Shown: piece by piece, positions 35,352-44,330 of the stretch
Layout of the letters: each line of letters starts with the position of its first letter
Position numbering within the stretch: position 1 is the first letter of the stretch
NCBI RefSeq assembly: GCF_001685015.1
Contig: NZ_MAYT01000004.1
Span: 1 to 64,000 of the forward strand
Length of the DNA stretch: 64,000 nt
Direction of reading: 5' to 3'
Source: Pseudobacillus wudalianchiensis
GTDB lineage: Bacteria > Bacillota > Bacilli > Bacillales > Domibacillaceae
Program-made: the position numbers and the translations under genes
The notes under the pieces: model-generated
Databases searched by the model: none
The model's input: only the letters and a program-made list of their open reading frames with translations
Told to the model about the DNA's origin: nothing

Positions 35352-36794
35352 TTACGGAGTGATTTTATCCACCCTTCTGACCAATTCTTCCGACTCTTCC
35401 TCATCTGAAATGCGGTCTATCTTAATATTCAAATAGGCGTATATAATAGCGACAATTGGACTGATCCAGGCAAGAAAGGCATATGGAGCATATTCAAAAG
35501 CACTCACCCCAAGAACGCCTAGCATAAACACTCCGCACGTAGTCCAGGGAATGAGCGGTGAACTCATTGTACCTGCATCCTCTAACGTTCTTGCTAATAC
35601 TTTTGGGTGCAAGCCTCGTTTTTTGTACTCGGATAGATACATACGGCCTGGAATGATAATGGACATATATTGCTCACAGCCAACCGCGTTAGCTGAAAAG
35701 CAGGTTACGACTGTAGTCGCAATCAAGCTGCCCGTTCTTTTTACTTTTTTGACTAATGCTTGCACAATCGTTTCAAGAATTTGTGCTTTCTCAAGCACGC
35801 CTCCGAAACTCATAGCAATTAACACGAGTGCGATCATACTCATCATATTTTCAATGCCACCCTGATTCAGCAACTCATCTGTAATAACATTTCCAGTATC
35901 AGCTGTAAATCCAGTATGCATGGCAGCGATAACATCCTTTACCCCTGCCCCCTGAACGAACAGCGCACATAAAGCCCCGACGATGGACCCAATCGTCAGA
36001 CCCGGTATGGCAGGAATCTTCAAAACTAGTATAACGATGATCAAAAGAGGCGGGATAAGTAAAAATGGTGAGATAACAAATTCATTTGTAAGGATATTTT
36101 GAATCAGCTCCACGTCATTGACACGGGAACCTTCTCCAAAATACTTAATGCCAAGAAGTCCATATAAAACGAGTGCTATTATCAGGGCTGGTCCCGTTGT
36201 ATAAATCATATTCCGTATATGCTCAAACAGACCTATCCCTACCACAGCCGGTGCTAAATTAGTTGTTTCCGACAAAGGAGACATTTTGTCTCCAAAGTAA
36301 ACACCTGACACAATAGCCCCCGCTACCATCGGCAAAGGCACTCCCAAGCCTTGTCCAATCCCCATTAGAGCGATTCCCACTGTTCCGGCCGCTGACCAGG
36401 CATTGCCCGCTGCCATACTTACAATACAACAAATAATACACGCTGCAAGTAAGTAATAAGCCGGAGAGATAATATCTAACCCATAATAAATCATTGTTGG
36501 CACGATACCGCCTGCCAGCCATGTTCCCATGAGCGTGCCGATAATCATTAAAATTAATATAGCTTGAAGGGATAGCATAATCGTTTTAAAAATACTTTTT
36601 TCAATATCTGCCCAACTATGACCTAGTTTTACGGCAATGATTGCAGCCACAATCGTACTAAGAAATAGCGGAATATGCGGATCAGCTTCAAATTTAATGA
36701 CTGAGATAGACAAAGACACGACCATGAATGCTACTGGTACTAAAGCCAGCCATATGGAAGGCTTTCTTACTTTCTTCTTGGCTTCTTCCTTCAT
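35352..36794 (-). CDS. NhaC-family Na+/H+ antiporter-like transporter
   Basis: 480-aa polytopic membrane protein (about 12 segments) with the NhaC family patterns GTLMGTWLAGGIVPTMIYYG, VYFGDKMSPLSETTNLA and EDAGTMSSPLIPWTTCG. Family members exchange Na+/H+, or organic anion plus H+ for Na+ (MleN, malate-lactate). Here it is the first gene behind a sigma-54 promoter in a polyamine-catabolic set, so an organic cation or a product acid is a plausible substrate. It starts 7 nt after AGAGGGG. Confidence 0.85.
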   Translation of the reverse strand: MKEEAKKKVRKPSIWLALVPVAFMVVSLSISVIKFEADPHIPLFLSTIVAAIIAVKLGHSWADIEKSIFKTIMLSLQAILILMIIGTLMGTWLAGGIVPTMIYYGLDIISPAYYLLAACIICCIVSMAAGNAWSAAGTVGIALMGIGQGLGVPLPMVAGAIVSGVYFGDKMSPLSETTNLAPAVVGIGLFEHIRNMIYTTGPALIIALVLYGLLGIKYFGEGSRVNDVELIQNILTNEFVISPFLLIPPLLIIVILVLKIPAIPGLTIGSIVGALCALFVQGAGVKDVIAAMHTGFTADTGNVITDELLNQGGIENMMSMIALVLIAMSFGGVLEKAQILETIVQALVKKVKRTGSLIATTVVTCFSANAVGCEQYMSIIIPGRMYLSEYKKRGLHPKVLARTLEDAGTMSSPLIPWTTCGVFMLGVLGVSAFEYAPYAFLAWISPIVAIIYAYLNIKIDRISDEEESEELVRRVDKITP

Positions 36795-36871
36795 ATTTTT
36801 ACCCCTCTCTTTTTACCGGTTTACCCGTCCAGAATTTTTTATTGACCATCGTCAAGCGTTTACATAGAGGA

Positions 36872-36887
36872 TGCAAAATACATACCA
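36872..36887 (-). promoter_or_regulatory. Sigma-54 (-24/-12) promoter of the nhaC operon
   Basis: Minus strand TGGTATGTATTTTGCA keeps the invariant GG and GC ten bases apart and matches TGGCAC-N5-TTGCA in all but two positions. It lies 77 nt upstream of the antiporter start and has two palindromes upstream. Confidence 0.8.
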
Positions 36888-36927
36888 GTAAAAAAGCAGG
36901 ATACTCCTTGAAATGTTTATCAATCAT

Positions 36928-36943
36928 TTCTCATTTATAAGAA
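36928..36943. promoter_or_regulatory. Enhancer palindrome 1 of the nhaC promoter
   Basis: TTCTCATTTATAAGAA, one mismatch to the 32731 copy, centred about 50 bp upstream of the -24 element. Confidence 0.7.
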
Positions 36944-37029
36944 TGTAAAACAGTTGGCTAGTAAATAATTGAGCTTATTTTATAAGCAATGAATGAAAAA
37001 ACTTTCTATTTCGCAATTCTTATAATTCT

Positions 37030-37045
37030 TTCTTAAAAATGAGAA
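37030..37045. promoter_or_regulatory. Enhancer palindrome 2 of the nhaC promoter
   Basis: TTCTTAAAAATGAGAA; its reverse complement TTCTCATTTTTAAGAA matches the core seen at 36928. It lies about 150 bp upstream of the promoter and about 180 bp ahead of the divergent selD. Confidence 0.6.
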
Positions 37046-37227
37046 ATTAAAAGGAAGGTTTATAAAAAGCCCTAAGTAGCCAACAATGAAAAAAGGATGA
37101 TTAAGGCGATCGGCTAATCCTTGTTTATGATCATTTCTTTGGCCCTCAGCCGGCTGAGTCACCATCCCCTCCCTTTTTCTACGCCTGTGCTAAAATAAAA
37201 GATATTCACTTTATGAAAGGCTGATTG

Positions 37228-38289
37228 ATGATGAATCAAAATCATTCTATAAAATTAACTACTCTATCTTCAAAGGGCGGATGTGGCTGTAAAATAGGAC
37301 CTGCCGATTTGGCACAGGTTTTGCGTACGCTGCCGCCTGCTGCTTCTGATCCAAACCTGCTCGTTGGCCTTGATACGAGTGATGATGCGGGTGTCTACCG
37401 CTTAAATGACACGACAGCTATCGTGCAGACAGTTGATTTCTTTACACCAATTGTTGATAACCCATATGACTTCGGACAAGTTGCTGCCGCTAATGCGATC
37501 AGCGATGTATATGCGATGGGCGGAACACCTATAACCGCTTTAAATATCGTTGCTTTTCCTATTTCCACATTAGACAAAGGCATTCTAACTGAAATATTGC
37601 GAGGAGCCGGTGATAAATTAAGAGAGGCTGGCGTAACACTAGTGGGCGGTCACTCTATTGATGATAAAGAACCTAAGTTTGGCCTTGCTGTGACAGGCAC
37701 CGTTCATCCTGATAAAGTCAGAACGAATGCTGGGGCGAAGCCTGGAGATCGCCTAATTTTAACGAAGCCGATTGGCGTCGGCATTCTGACAACCTCTCTT
37801 AAAAAAGACTTATTGTCCGAAGAAGAAGTTGCCCGGGTCACAAAGGTCATGACGACGTTAAATAAAACGGCTGCTGAAGTAATGGCAAATTATGAGGTTC
37901 ATGCTGCTACAGACGTAACGGGCTTTGGCTTGCTTGGACACGCTTCCGAAATGGCAAAAGGAAGCGACGTTGGGCTGCGTGTTTATTATGACCAAGTTCC
38001 TGTTTTGCCGCGCGTAAAAGAGCTGGCTGAATCAGGTTCGGTACCTGGAGGAACGAAAAATAACTTCGAACATGTGAAAGACATTGTCACTTATCCTGAT
38101 TCACTTGATCAAATAGACCGCTGGATTTTATGTGATGCTGTCACATCAGGCGGACTGCTAATTTCAGTAGCAAACGATGAAGCAGAACAACTCGCCACGG
38201 AGCTTCAAGAGCGAGGCGTTGAGGCGCGAATCATTGGAGAAGTAACCGAAGAAAATAAAGGCCGCATTGCCGTACAATCGCTCAATTAA
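37228..38289 (+). CDS. selD: Selenide, water dikinase (selenophosphate synthetase)
   Basis: Makes selenophosphate from selenide and ATP. The 353-aa protein is full length. Active-site Cys19 and Lys22 lie in SSKGGCGCK; the usual Sec/Cys position is Cys, so no UGA readthrough is needed. The NAISDVYAMGG and TDVTGFGLLGH ATP/Mg regions are intact. I start at the ATG at 37228 (GAAAGG upstream); a TTG one codon earlier is also possible. It is followed 18 nt later by mnmH, so selenophosphate goes at least to tRNA selenation. Confidence 0.95.
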   Translation: MMNQNHSIKLTTLSSKGGCGCKIGPADLAQVLRTLPPAASDPNLLVGLDTSDDAGVYRLNDTTAIVQTVDFFTPIVDNPYDFGQVAAANAISDVYAMGGTPITALNIVAFPISTLDKGILTEILRGAGDKLREAGVTLVGGHSIDDKEPKFGLAVTGTVHPDKVRTNAGAKPGDRLILTKPIGVGILTTSLKKDLLSEEEVARVTKVMTTLNKTAAEVMANYEVHAATDVTGFGLLGHASEMAKGSDVGLRVYYDQVPVLPRVKELAESGSVPGGTKNNFEHVKDIVTYPDSLDQIDRWILCDAVTSGGLLISVANDEAEQLATELQERGVEARIIGEVTEENKGRIAVQSLN

Positions 38290-38307
38290 CTATAGAAGGT
38301 GAAATAG

Positions 38308-39366
38308 ATGTTTCAAGATATCTCGCTGTCTGATTTATTGGCCTTACAGGAGCAAAAGACACACACATTAATCGATGTTCGCTCCCCGAAAGAATTTAAC
38401 GAAGCGACCATTCCTGGCAGCATCAACATTCCTATCTTTAACGACGAGGAGCGCGCAGAAGTTGGAACGATCTATAAGCAGCAAGGTGTAGAAGCCGCAA
38501 AAGAAAGAGGATTAGAACTCTTCTCGCAAAAATTGCCGGCCTTTATCGCAGCTTTCAAAGAAATCGAAACACCTATGACTGTTTTTTGCTGGCGAGGAGG
38601 CATGCGCAGCAAAACTGCTGCCACTGTTCTCGGCCTCATGGGCATCCGTGCTAATCGCTTAACAGGCGGTATCCGGACCTACCGTCAATGGGTCGTGCAA
38701 GAGCTGGAAAATCAGCCATTTCAACCGAAGCTATTCGTACTAAATGGCTATACTGGTTCAGGAAAAACAGCCATCTTGCAACGGTTAGCAGAACATGGCT
38801 ACCCCGTCATTGACCTCGAACGGATGGCGGGCCATCGCGGGTCTATCTTTGGCCAAATTGGCCTTGAGCCAAGTAACCAGAAAAAATTTGACTCCCTCCT
38901 TGTTAGCGAGCTTCGTCGTTATCAGAATGAATCATTTGTTTTTATCGAAGGAGAAAGCAAGCGGATTGGAAAAGTGTATCTCCCTTCCTTTTTGAATGAA
39001 AAAAAAGAAAAAAGTACCCAGTTCTTTCTCGATCTGCCTGTTGAAGAGAGGGTTCGCAATATTTTAGACGACTACCAGCCGTGGAAGTACCCGGAGCGTT
39101 TTAAAGAAGCCTTTCAATTCATAAAAAAACGCATCCATACGCCAGTTTCCAAGCAAATCGAAACAGCCTTAGAAGAGCAGGACTTTTCCATAGCGATCCA
39201 GCTTTTGCTTGAGTATTATTACGACCCTAAATATGAATATTCAACACATCATTATTCAGACGAGCAAAAGGTGATCATTGAAGCCGCAAATGTGGATGAG
39301 GCTTTCCAAAAGATTGTGCAAACATTGAAAGAACAAGGCTATGGCCTGAAAGCGAATCGCCTTTAA
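38308..39366 (+). CDS. mnmH: tRNA 2-selenouridine synthase
   Basis: Uses selenophosphate to turn the wobble 2-thiouridine of tRNA (Lys, Glu, Gln) into 2-selenouridine. The N-terminal rhodanese domain has the catalytic Cys94 in FCWRGGMRS. A P-loop domain follows, with GYTGSGKT at residues 147-154. The 352-aa length is normal (also called SelU/YbbB). It forms an operon with selD; the GAAGGTG ribosome site sits between them. No selA/selB or selenoprotein gene appears in the window. Confidence 0.95.
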   Translation: MFQDISLSDLLALQEQKTHTLIDVRSPKEFNEATIPGSINIPIFNDEERAEVGTIYKQQGVEAAKERGLELFSQKLPAFIAAFKEIETPMTVFCWRGGMRSKTAATVLGLMGIRANRLTGGIRTYRQWVVQELENQPFQPKLFVLNGYTGSGKTAILQRLAEHGYPVIDLERMAGHRGSIFGQIGLEPSNQKKFDSLLVSELRRYQNESFVFIEGESKRIGKVYLPSFLNEKKEKSTQFFLDLPVEERVRNILDDYQPWKYPERFKEAFQFIKKRIHTPVSKQIETALEEQDFSIAIQLLLEYYYDPKYEYSTHHYSDEQKVIIEAANVDEAFQKIVQTLKEQGYGLKANRL

Positions 39367-39383
39367 TGATCTGGTCAATACAG

Positions 39384-39423
39384 AAAAACCGACAGGAACA
39401 TATAAATCTCCTGCCGGTTTTTT
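39384..39423 (+). terminator. Terminator of the selD-mnmH operon
   Basis: AAACCGACAGGA / TCCTGCCGGTTT imperfect stem followed by TTTTTC, about 20 nt after the mnmH stop. Confidence 0.85.
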
Positions 39424-39860
39424 CACTTTCCCTCAGTTTAGATTGCTTTATCATTTGTCGAGGAAACATTTTATACTTTCAAATAGGATCATTTCCATTT
39501 TTTAAATCGCATCTTATCCCCCTCTTTATCCAATCACAACTAAGGAACTAATATAATTACCTCCTCCATGACAATCAACCTATCACCTCCCTAGCTGGGA
39601 GGATTTTTTTATGCATATGAGACTAAATTATGCAATACAGCATGAAAACACCTCTTTTATTGCATACAGCTCTCTTAAGAAGCAAAGGTTTTGTTGCTTA
39701 TTTCCTTAAATCAGCTCACTTATTCATGAGTAATACCAATTGGCGCGAAAATTGCAATGGTTTATCGCAAAGAACTTTTCAAGCAAGAAACAAAAGGAGG
39801 AGGGACCAATGTATGCTTGAACGTCCGCCTTAAATCCTCTCCATATTTCTGAATATTCTT
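39424..39860. other. Intergenic region with orphan terminator ahead of the PuuP-like importer
   Basis: No convincing gene. The perfect hairpin CCTCCCTAGCTGGGAGG (39586-39602) followed by ATTTTTTTAT looks like a plus-strand terminator with no gene directly before it, so it could end a leader RNA or a small RNA. At about 39800 an AAAGGAGGAGGG ribosome-like site precedes only very short frames. A 67-codon frame at 39630-39833 has no ribosome site and looks non-coding. Confidence 0.4.
39586..39610 (+). terminator. Orphan Rho-independent terminator
   Basis: 7-bp perfect stem with a 3-nt loop followed by seven T residues; about 165 nt past the mnmH terminator and about 300 nt upstream of the PuuP-like gene. 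Confidence 0.6.
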
Positions 39861-39878
39861 TTAACTGACATCAGTTAA
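39861..39878. promoter_or_regulatory. Perfect 18-bp palindrome upstream of the PuuP-like importer gene
   Basis: TTAACTGACATCAGTTAA is a perfect dyad ending 38 nt before the start codon, directly next to a possible -10 (TATAAA at about 39881). This position suits an operator for a repressor; the protein is unknown. Confidence 0.5.
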
Positions 39879-39916
39879 GTATAAAGCAACTTAAGAATAA
39901 AAAGGAGAGTGGATAT

Positions 39917-41272
39917 ATGTCAGGAACTAACACACTTAAACGCTCACTCGGACTTTGGGCGATTGTCGGCCTTGGGCTAGGCTATATGACCCCAACTGTT
40001 GTATTCGATACATTTGGTATTGTATCTAAGGAAACGAATGGGGTTGTCCCGCTCGCCTACCTTGCTGCTCTAGTCGTTATGCTTTTTACAGCCATAAGTT
40101 ACGGAAAAATGGTACAAGTCTTTCCAAGTGCGGGATCTGCTTATACGTACACGAGAGAAACGATGAATCCTCATCTTGGCTTTTTAGTTGGCTGGTCTTC
40201 ACTGCTAGATTATTTACTGTTGCCAATGATCAATGCACTTATTATTCGTCTCTATATGGAGTCTGTATTTCCCGATATCCCTTCATGGATTTGGGTTGTT
40301 GGCTATGTCATTATTATTACAGCTATTAATATGTGGAGTATGGGAAAAACATCAAGCCTCAATTCGATTCTTGTTGTTTTTGAAGTTGTATTAATCGCAG
40401 CTTTTCTAGTTCTCGCTTTTAATCAGTTGTCTAACGGAATGGGGCAAGGCACGATCTTTACAACTGAACCATTATTCCATTCCAACATACATTTAACGGC
40501 GATTTTAACAGGTGCAACTGTTGTCTGCTTCTCCTTTATCGGGTTTGACGCTGTTACCATGTATACCGAGGAAGCAGTGGATCAAAAAATCATGCCAAAG
40601 GCGATTATGCTCACAGTACTTATCGGCGGTGCCATCTTTTTTGTTTGTAGTTATTTTGCACAAGCACTTTTTCCTGATCTATCTGGCTTTAAAGTAACAG
40701 ACGACACATTGCCGGAAATTGGGCTATTCGTCGGCGGCTCTATCTTTAAGCTCTTTTTCTTATCAGGAGCTTTTGCTGCTACTGTCGCCTCTGGGCTTGC
40801 TTCCCATGCCAGTGTCTCGCGTTTATTATACGTAATGGGCCGGAATGGTGTGCTCCCGCGCAAACTGTTCGGTTACGTTCATCCGAAATTCCGCACACCT
40901 GCCTTTAATGTTGTACTTGTTGGAGCGGTGTCATTGCTTGCTATTGCACCAAGCTTAGAACTAATCTCAGCAGTCATCAATTTCGGCGCATTGATTGCTT
41001 TCACATTTGTTAACCTGTCTGTAATCGCTTACTTCGTCTTCCGTCAAAAGAAATACAAAACAGCCAAAGATATTTTCTCATACTTGATCATGCCTCTTAT
41101 CGGCGCAGGCTTAACAGGAATTTTGTGGTATCACTTGCATATTGATGCCCTCATAGCCGGACTCGTTTGGGTAGGAATCGGCATCGTCTACATGTTGTTG
41201 CTCACTAAATTTTCTAAGAGCAAACTATCCGATCTTCATTTGGAAGAGGAAGATACACGGGCTTCACTATAG
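39917..41272 (+). CDS. APC-family amine permease, PuuP-like putrescine importer
   Basis: 451-aa, 12-segment APC transporter. The stretches YMTPTVVFDTFGIVS, AISYGKMVQVFPSAGSAYTY and GFLVGWSSLLDYLLLPMIN closely follow E. coli PuuP, the putrescine:H+ importer. It begins after AAAGGAGAG. Lying 3 kb from the polyamine gene series but on the other strand and without a sigma-54 promoter, it would give a second route for putrescine uptake. Other amino acid or amine substrates are possible, but the PuuP match is strong. Confidence 0.85.
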   Translation: MSGTNTLKRSLGLWAIVGLGLGYMTPTVVFDTFGIVSKETNGVVPLAYLAALVVMLFTAISYGKMVQVFPSAGSAYTYTRETMNPHLGFLVGWSSLLDYLLLPMINALIIRLYMESVFPDIPSWIWVVGYVIIITAINMWSMGKTSSLNSILVVFEVVLIAAFLVLAFNQLSNGMGQGTIFTTEPLFHSNIHLTAILTGATVVCFSFIGFDAVTMYTEEAVDQKIMPKAIMLTVLIGGAIFFVCSYFAQALFPDLSGFKVTDDTLPEIGLFVGGSIFKLFFLSGAFAATVASGLASHASVSRLLYVMGRNGVLPRKLFGYVHPKFRTPAFNVVLVGAVSLLAIAPSLELISAVINFGALIAFTFVNLSVIAYFVFRQKKYKTAKDIFSYLIMPLIGAGLTGILWYHLHIDALIAGLVWVGIGIVYMLLLTKFSKSKLSDLHLEEEDTRASL

Positions 41273-41285
41273 AAATAGCATGATC

Positions 41286-41324
41286 ACCCACAGGGAGAAT
41301 TTGATTCTCTTCTGTGGGTTTTTC
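41286..41324 (+). terminator. Terminator after the PuuP-like gene
   Basis: CCCACAG / CTGTGGG stem with inner GAGAAT/ATTCTC pairing, then TTTTTC. Confidence 0.85.
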
Positions 41325-41396
41325 ATTTCCTCAATCACTTCATCCACACTTGGAAAATGCAGGCATAACCGTATAAACAAGCTAGCTATTTTAGTG

Positions 41397-42713
41397 TTAA
41401 TTAGACAATTGTTGTGAGCGATTGCTTCGATACCAAATAACAATCGGTACAAGCAGCAAAGCAAGAAGACCTCCGATCAGCGATAAAGCAGCGTAGCTTG
41501 AATGAGCGGCAATCACTCCAGAAAGCACTCCCCCAGCTGCTCCAGATAACGCGATTAACACATCAACAGTCCCTTGCGTCTTTGCCCGTGTGGACGGATG
41601 AGCAGCATCCACGAGAAGCGCTGTTCCGCTAATCAAGCCAAAGTTCCAACCTAGCCCGAGTAAGGCCAGAGCGGTAACGAGCAGAAACATAGAATTAGCA
41701 GGTGCCAGAGCCGCCAAACTCCCAGCTGCAAGTAACGTAACTCCAGAAGCAATCGCCAGCGCCATACGTCCTACTTTATCAACGAGAAGACCAGTCACCA
41801 GAGATGGAAGGTACATAGCACCAACATGAATCCCAATGACGAGCCCCACCTCGCTTAAGCCATGACCGTGATGCCGCATATGAACTGGCGTCATCGTCAT
41901 GATGGCCACCATCACCATTTGCGTTAGCACCATAACCGTTGCGCCCACGACGACTCCTCTACTATTTGCAGCAACTGCATCGGGAGTCCCGGTGGAAAAA
42001 TCGGCTTCATTTATTACCCGTCTTTCTTCAATCGCTTTGGCAACGACGAGCGGATCTGGCCGAAGCAAAAGCAGAAGCACTAAGCCAGCAAGAATATAAG
42101 CTGTCGCCGCGAGAATAAATGGCCCGGATAAAGCAGGAACACCGATAGATGTGGCAAACCGCCCCATCACACCAACTAAATTTGGGCCTGCTACTGCGCC
42201 CAGTGTCGTGGACACCATCGCAATGCTCACTGCTGTTGCCCGCTGTGTAGAATTAGCTAAATCCGTACCGGCATAGCGCGCTTGCAGGTTTGTTGCCGTT
42301 CCGGCTCCATAGACGAGCAGCGACAGAAAAAGCAGGACAAGATTGCTTGTTACCGCTGAAATAACGACTCCAATGGCACCGATACCGCCCGCTAAAAATC
42401 CCGCTCCGAGTCCTACACGTCGGCCAAACCGCTGAGAAAGCCGGCCCACAAGCATAGCGGCACCAGCAGAGCCAAGAGTAAATAGCGCTGTCGGCACTCC
42501 GGCAAAGCTGTCTGTCCCTAGCATGCTCTGGGCAAGAAGAGCTCCTACAGTGATGCCCGCTGCAAGTCCAGCTCCGCCAAAAATTTGCGAAAGGACGACA
42601 ATGATCAACGTTCTCCTGTATAATTGCTGTTGTTTCTCCGGTGAATCCATATAAATATGTAAAGGATTTTCTTGCTCCACTACAGCTGCTGAGCCCTCAG
42701 TTTTATATTCCAT
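41397..42713 (-). CDS. Major facilitator superfamily transporter
   Basis: 438-aa 12-segment MFS carrier. It has the loop 2-3 motif GRLSQRFGRRVG and an ordinary two-bundle layout, with a hydrophilic central loop of about 30 residues near 215-245. The N-terminal tail of about 30 residues is charged. I start at the ATG at 42713 after GGAAGAGGGAG, two codons inside the longest frame. The substrate cannot be told; drug or metabolite export is common in this type. It diverges from the PucR gene. Confidence 0.82.
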   Translation of the reverse strand: MEYKTEGSAAVVEQENPLHIYMDSPEKQQQLYRRTLIIVVLSQIFGGAGLAAGITVGALLAQSMLGTDSFAGVPTALFTLGSAGAAMLVGRLSQRFGRRVGLGAGFLAGGIGAIGVVISAVTSNLVLLFLSLLVYGAGTATNLQARYAGTDLANSTQRATAVSIAMVSTTLGAVAGPNLVGVMGRFATSIGVPALSGPFILAATAYILAGLVLLLLLRPDPLVVAKAIEERRVINEADFSTGTPDAVAANSRGVVVGATVMVLTQMVMVAIMTMTPVHMRHHGHGLSEVGLVIGIHVGAMYLPSLVTGLLVDKVGRMALAIASGVTLLAAGSLAALAPANSMFLLVTALALLGLGWNFGLISGTALLVDAAHPSTRAKTQGTVDVLIALSGAAGGVLSGVIAAHSSYAALSLIGGLLALLLVPIVIWYRSNRSQQLSN

Positions 42714-43060
42714 TCTCACTCCCTCTTCCTTTTATGTAATCAACCCTTAGTACCATGACTATCTAAAAGCACTTAAAAATGATGAAAGAATTTATAAGTA
42801 AATCAATTCCTTACTTCGTGACCTACACCTAAAAACTTTCAATCTCTTAGTTATCGTTGTCACCAACTTTAACAGATAAATCAACAGCTTAAAAGTAGCA
42901 TGCGGCTTCAAAAGATACAATTCCCATTATGAAATTCACAAATTGATTAGAGATAAACTTACAAGTTCTATCTAATAAATAAAAAGATTTATTTATCTGT
43001 TAATCATCCTTCTATGCTTTATAATCATGTTATCTATGTTATGGAAAAGGATGATGGGTG
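42714..43060. other. Divergent intergenic region, MFS / PucR
   Basis: About 350 bp, AT-rich, without a gene. TATAAT near 43020 with TGTTAA 17 nt upstream may be the PucR promoter. I see no strong inverted repeat. Confidence 0.4.
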
Positions 43061-44251
43061 ATGATGACGGTAAAGGACTTTTTACAGCTGCCGATTACAA
43101 AAGACTTTTCAGTTGTAGCCGGCAGCCATGCACTATACAAACCAATCCAAACTGTTGAAATTTTAGACTTTGAATTTGCTGCTGGCGTTCAGCAAGTAAG
43201 AGATACGATCTTTAACCCTCATAGTATTGTGCTCAGCAGCCTATTATTTGCTAACCAAACCCCCGAATGTTTAGTTGACATGATTAAAAAGCTGATTGAC
43301 TTGAAGGTAAGCGCCTTAGCCTATAAGCCAGTGATTTTCAAAGACTTGCCGGATGAGGTGCTAGCTTTTGCCAATGAACAAAACTTTCCGATTTTATGCT
43401 TTGGCGGAGATGAGTTTTTTGAAGATATCATTCTTGAAACGGTCAATCACATAAAGAAAAGTGACTATGCACTCTTTTTAAAAAATATGATAAGGGATCT
43501 AATTGAAGAGGAAGTATCAACAGAAAAAATACAATCCTTTCTGCAGCAAATCAATAAATCATTTGAACATTATGTATTTGCGGCCAATGTTCAAATGAAA
43601 CAGGCAGAGAACGACGAGTGGATGCAGCCCTTTATCCGCCTCGATTCTTTTTTGAAATCGGGTGTTCTTTCTACCTATAAACAAAGCATTCTCATCATTT
43701 TTACAGACCGGAACGAGCAAACTACGTTTGACAGCATATTAAAGGAATGGATGGCGCTTTACGTGATTCCCTCGGATGCATTAACAATTGGTTATAGCCA
43801 GGCTCATCTAACACAGACCGGACTTCATCTCGCCGCTAGAGAAGCCTATTACGCTCGTATTATGGCGGAAATAGAAAGAAGTCATGCTTGCCATTATCAA
43901 CAACTTGCGTCCGATCAACTGCTCATCGAGCTTTACCGAAAAGATAAGCAGTTTGCGAACGATTATGTGAAAAGGTACTTAGGGGTACTTTTAGAAGGAG
44001 AGGCAGACAAGGATTTGCTCCATACTGCGATTGCATTCATATTGGAAAAAGGGAATGTGAAAGAAGTAGCTGCCGTCCTCCACTGTCATCCGAACACGAT
44101 TCGGTATCGCATGATGAAAATCCGTCAATTAATCGAACCTCTTAGTAATGATCTTGTTTTTTATGAGCATTTATCATCAGCAGTAAAATTGTATTTGCTA
44201 CATCAAACAATTGAGGGAACAACAGCCGCTTTGGAATCCTTCCAAAAATAA
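43061..44251 (+). CDS. PucR-family transcriptional regulator
   Basis: 396-aa regulator. The N-terminal PucR sensor domain (about 1-125) is followed by a central domain of GGDEF-like fold, and a C-terminal helix-turn-helix of the CdaR/PucR type (CHPNTIRYRMMKIRQLIEPL). Family members control purine catabolism, sugar acids, proline or GABA use. The adjacent DMT transporter gene starts 79 nt downstream and the MFS gene is divergent; either could be its target. Start ATG at 43061 or the next codon. Confidence 0.88.
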   Translation: MMTVKDFLQLPITKDFSVVAGSHALYKPIQTVEILDFEFAAGVQQVRDTIFNPHSIVLSSLLFANQTPECLVDMIKKLIDLKVSALAYKPVIFKDLPDEVLAFANEQNFPILCFGGDEFFEDIILETVNHIKKSDYALFLKNMIRDLIEEEVSTEKIQSFLQQINKSFEHYVFAANVQMKQAENDEWMQPFIRLDSFLKSGVLSTYKQSILIIFTDRNEQTTFDSILKEWMALYVIPSDALTIGYSQAHLTQTGLHLAAREAYYARIMAEIERSHACHYQQLASDQLLIELYRKDKQFANDYVKRYLGVLLEGEADKDLLHTAIAFILEKGNVKEVAAVLHCHPNTIRYRMMKIRQLIEPLSNDLVFYEHLSSAVKLYLLHQTIEGTTAALESFQK

Positions 44252-44330
44252 ACTCAAAAGTTTAGAAAATCACTTAAATTATGGTCCCTTCTCTCATGGT
44301 ATTCTTATTTTAGTTGGGAGGAGAAGAGAG

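Noticed and set aside
39630-39833. 67-codon plus-strand frame upstream of the PuuP-like gene
   Set aside because: No ribosome site and no recognisable sequence; the AAAGGAGGAGGG near 39800 leads only to 3- and 6-codon frames.
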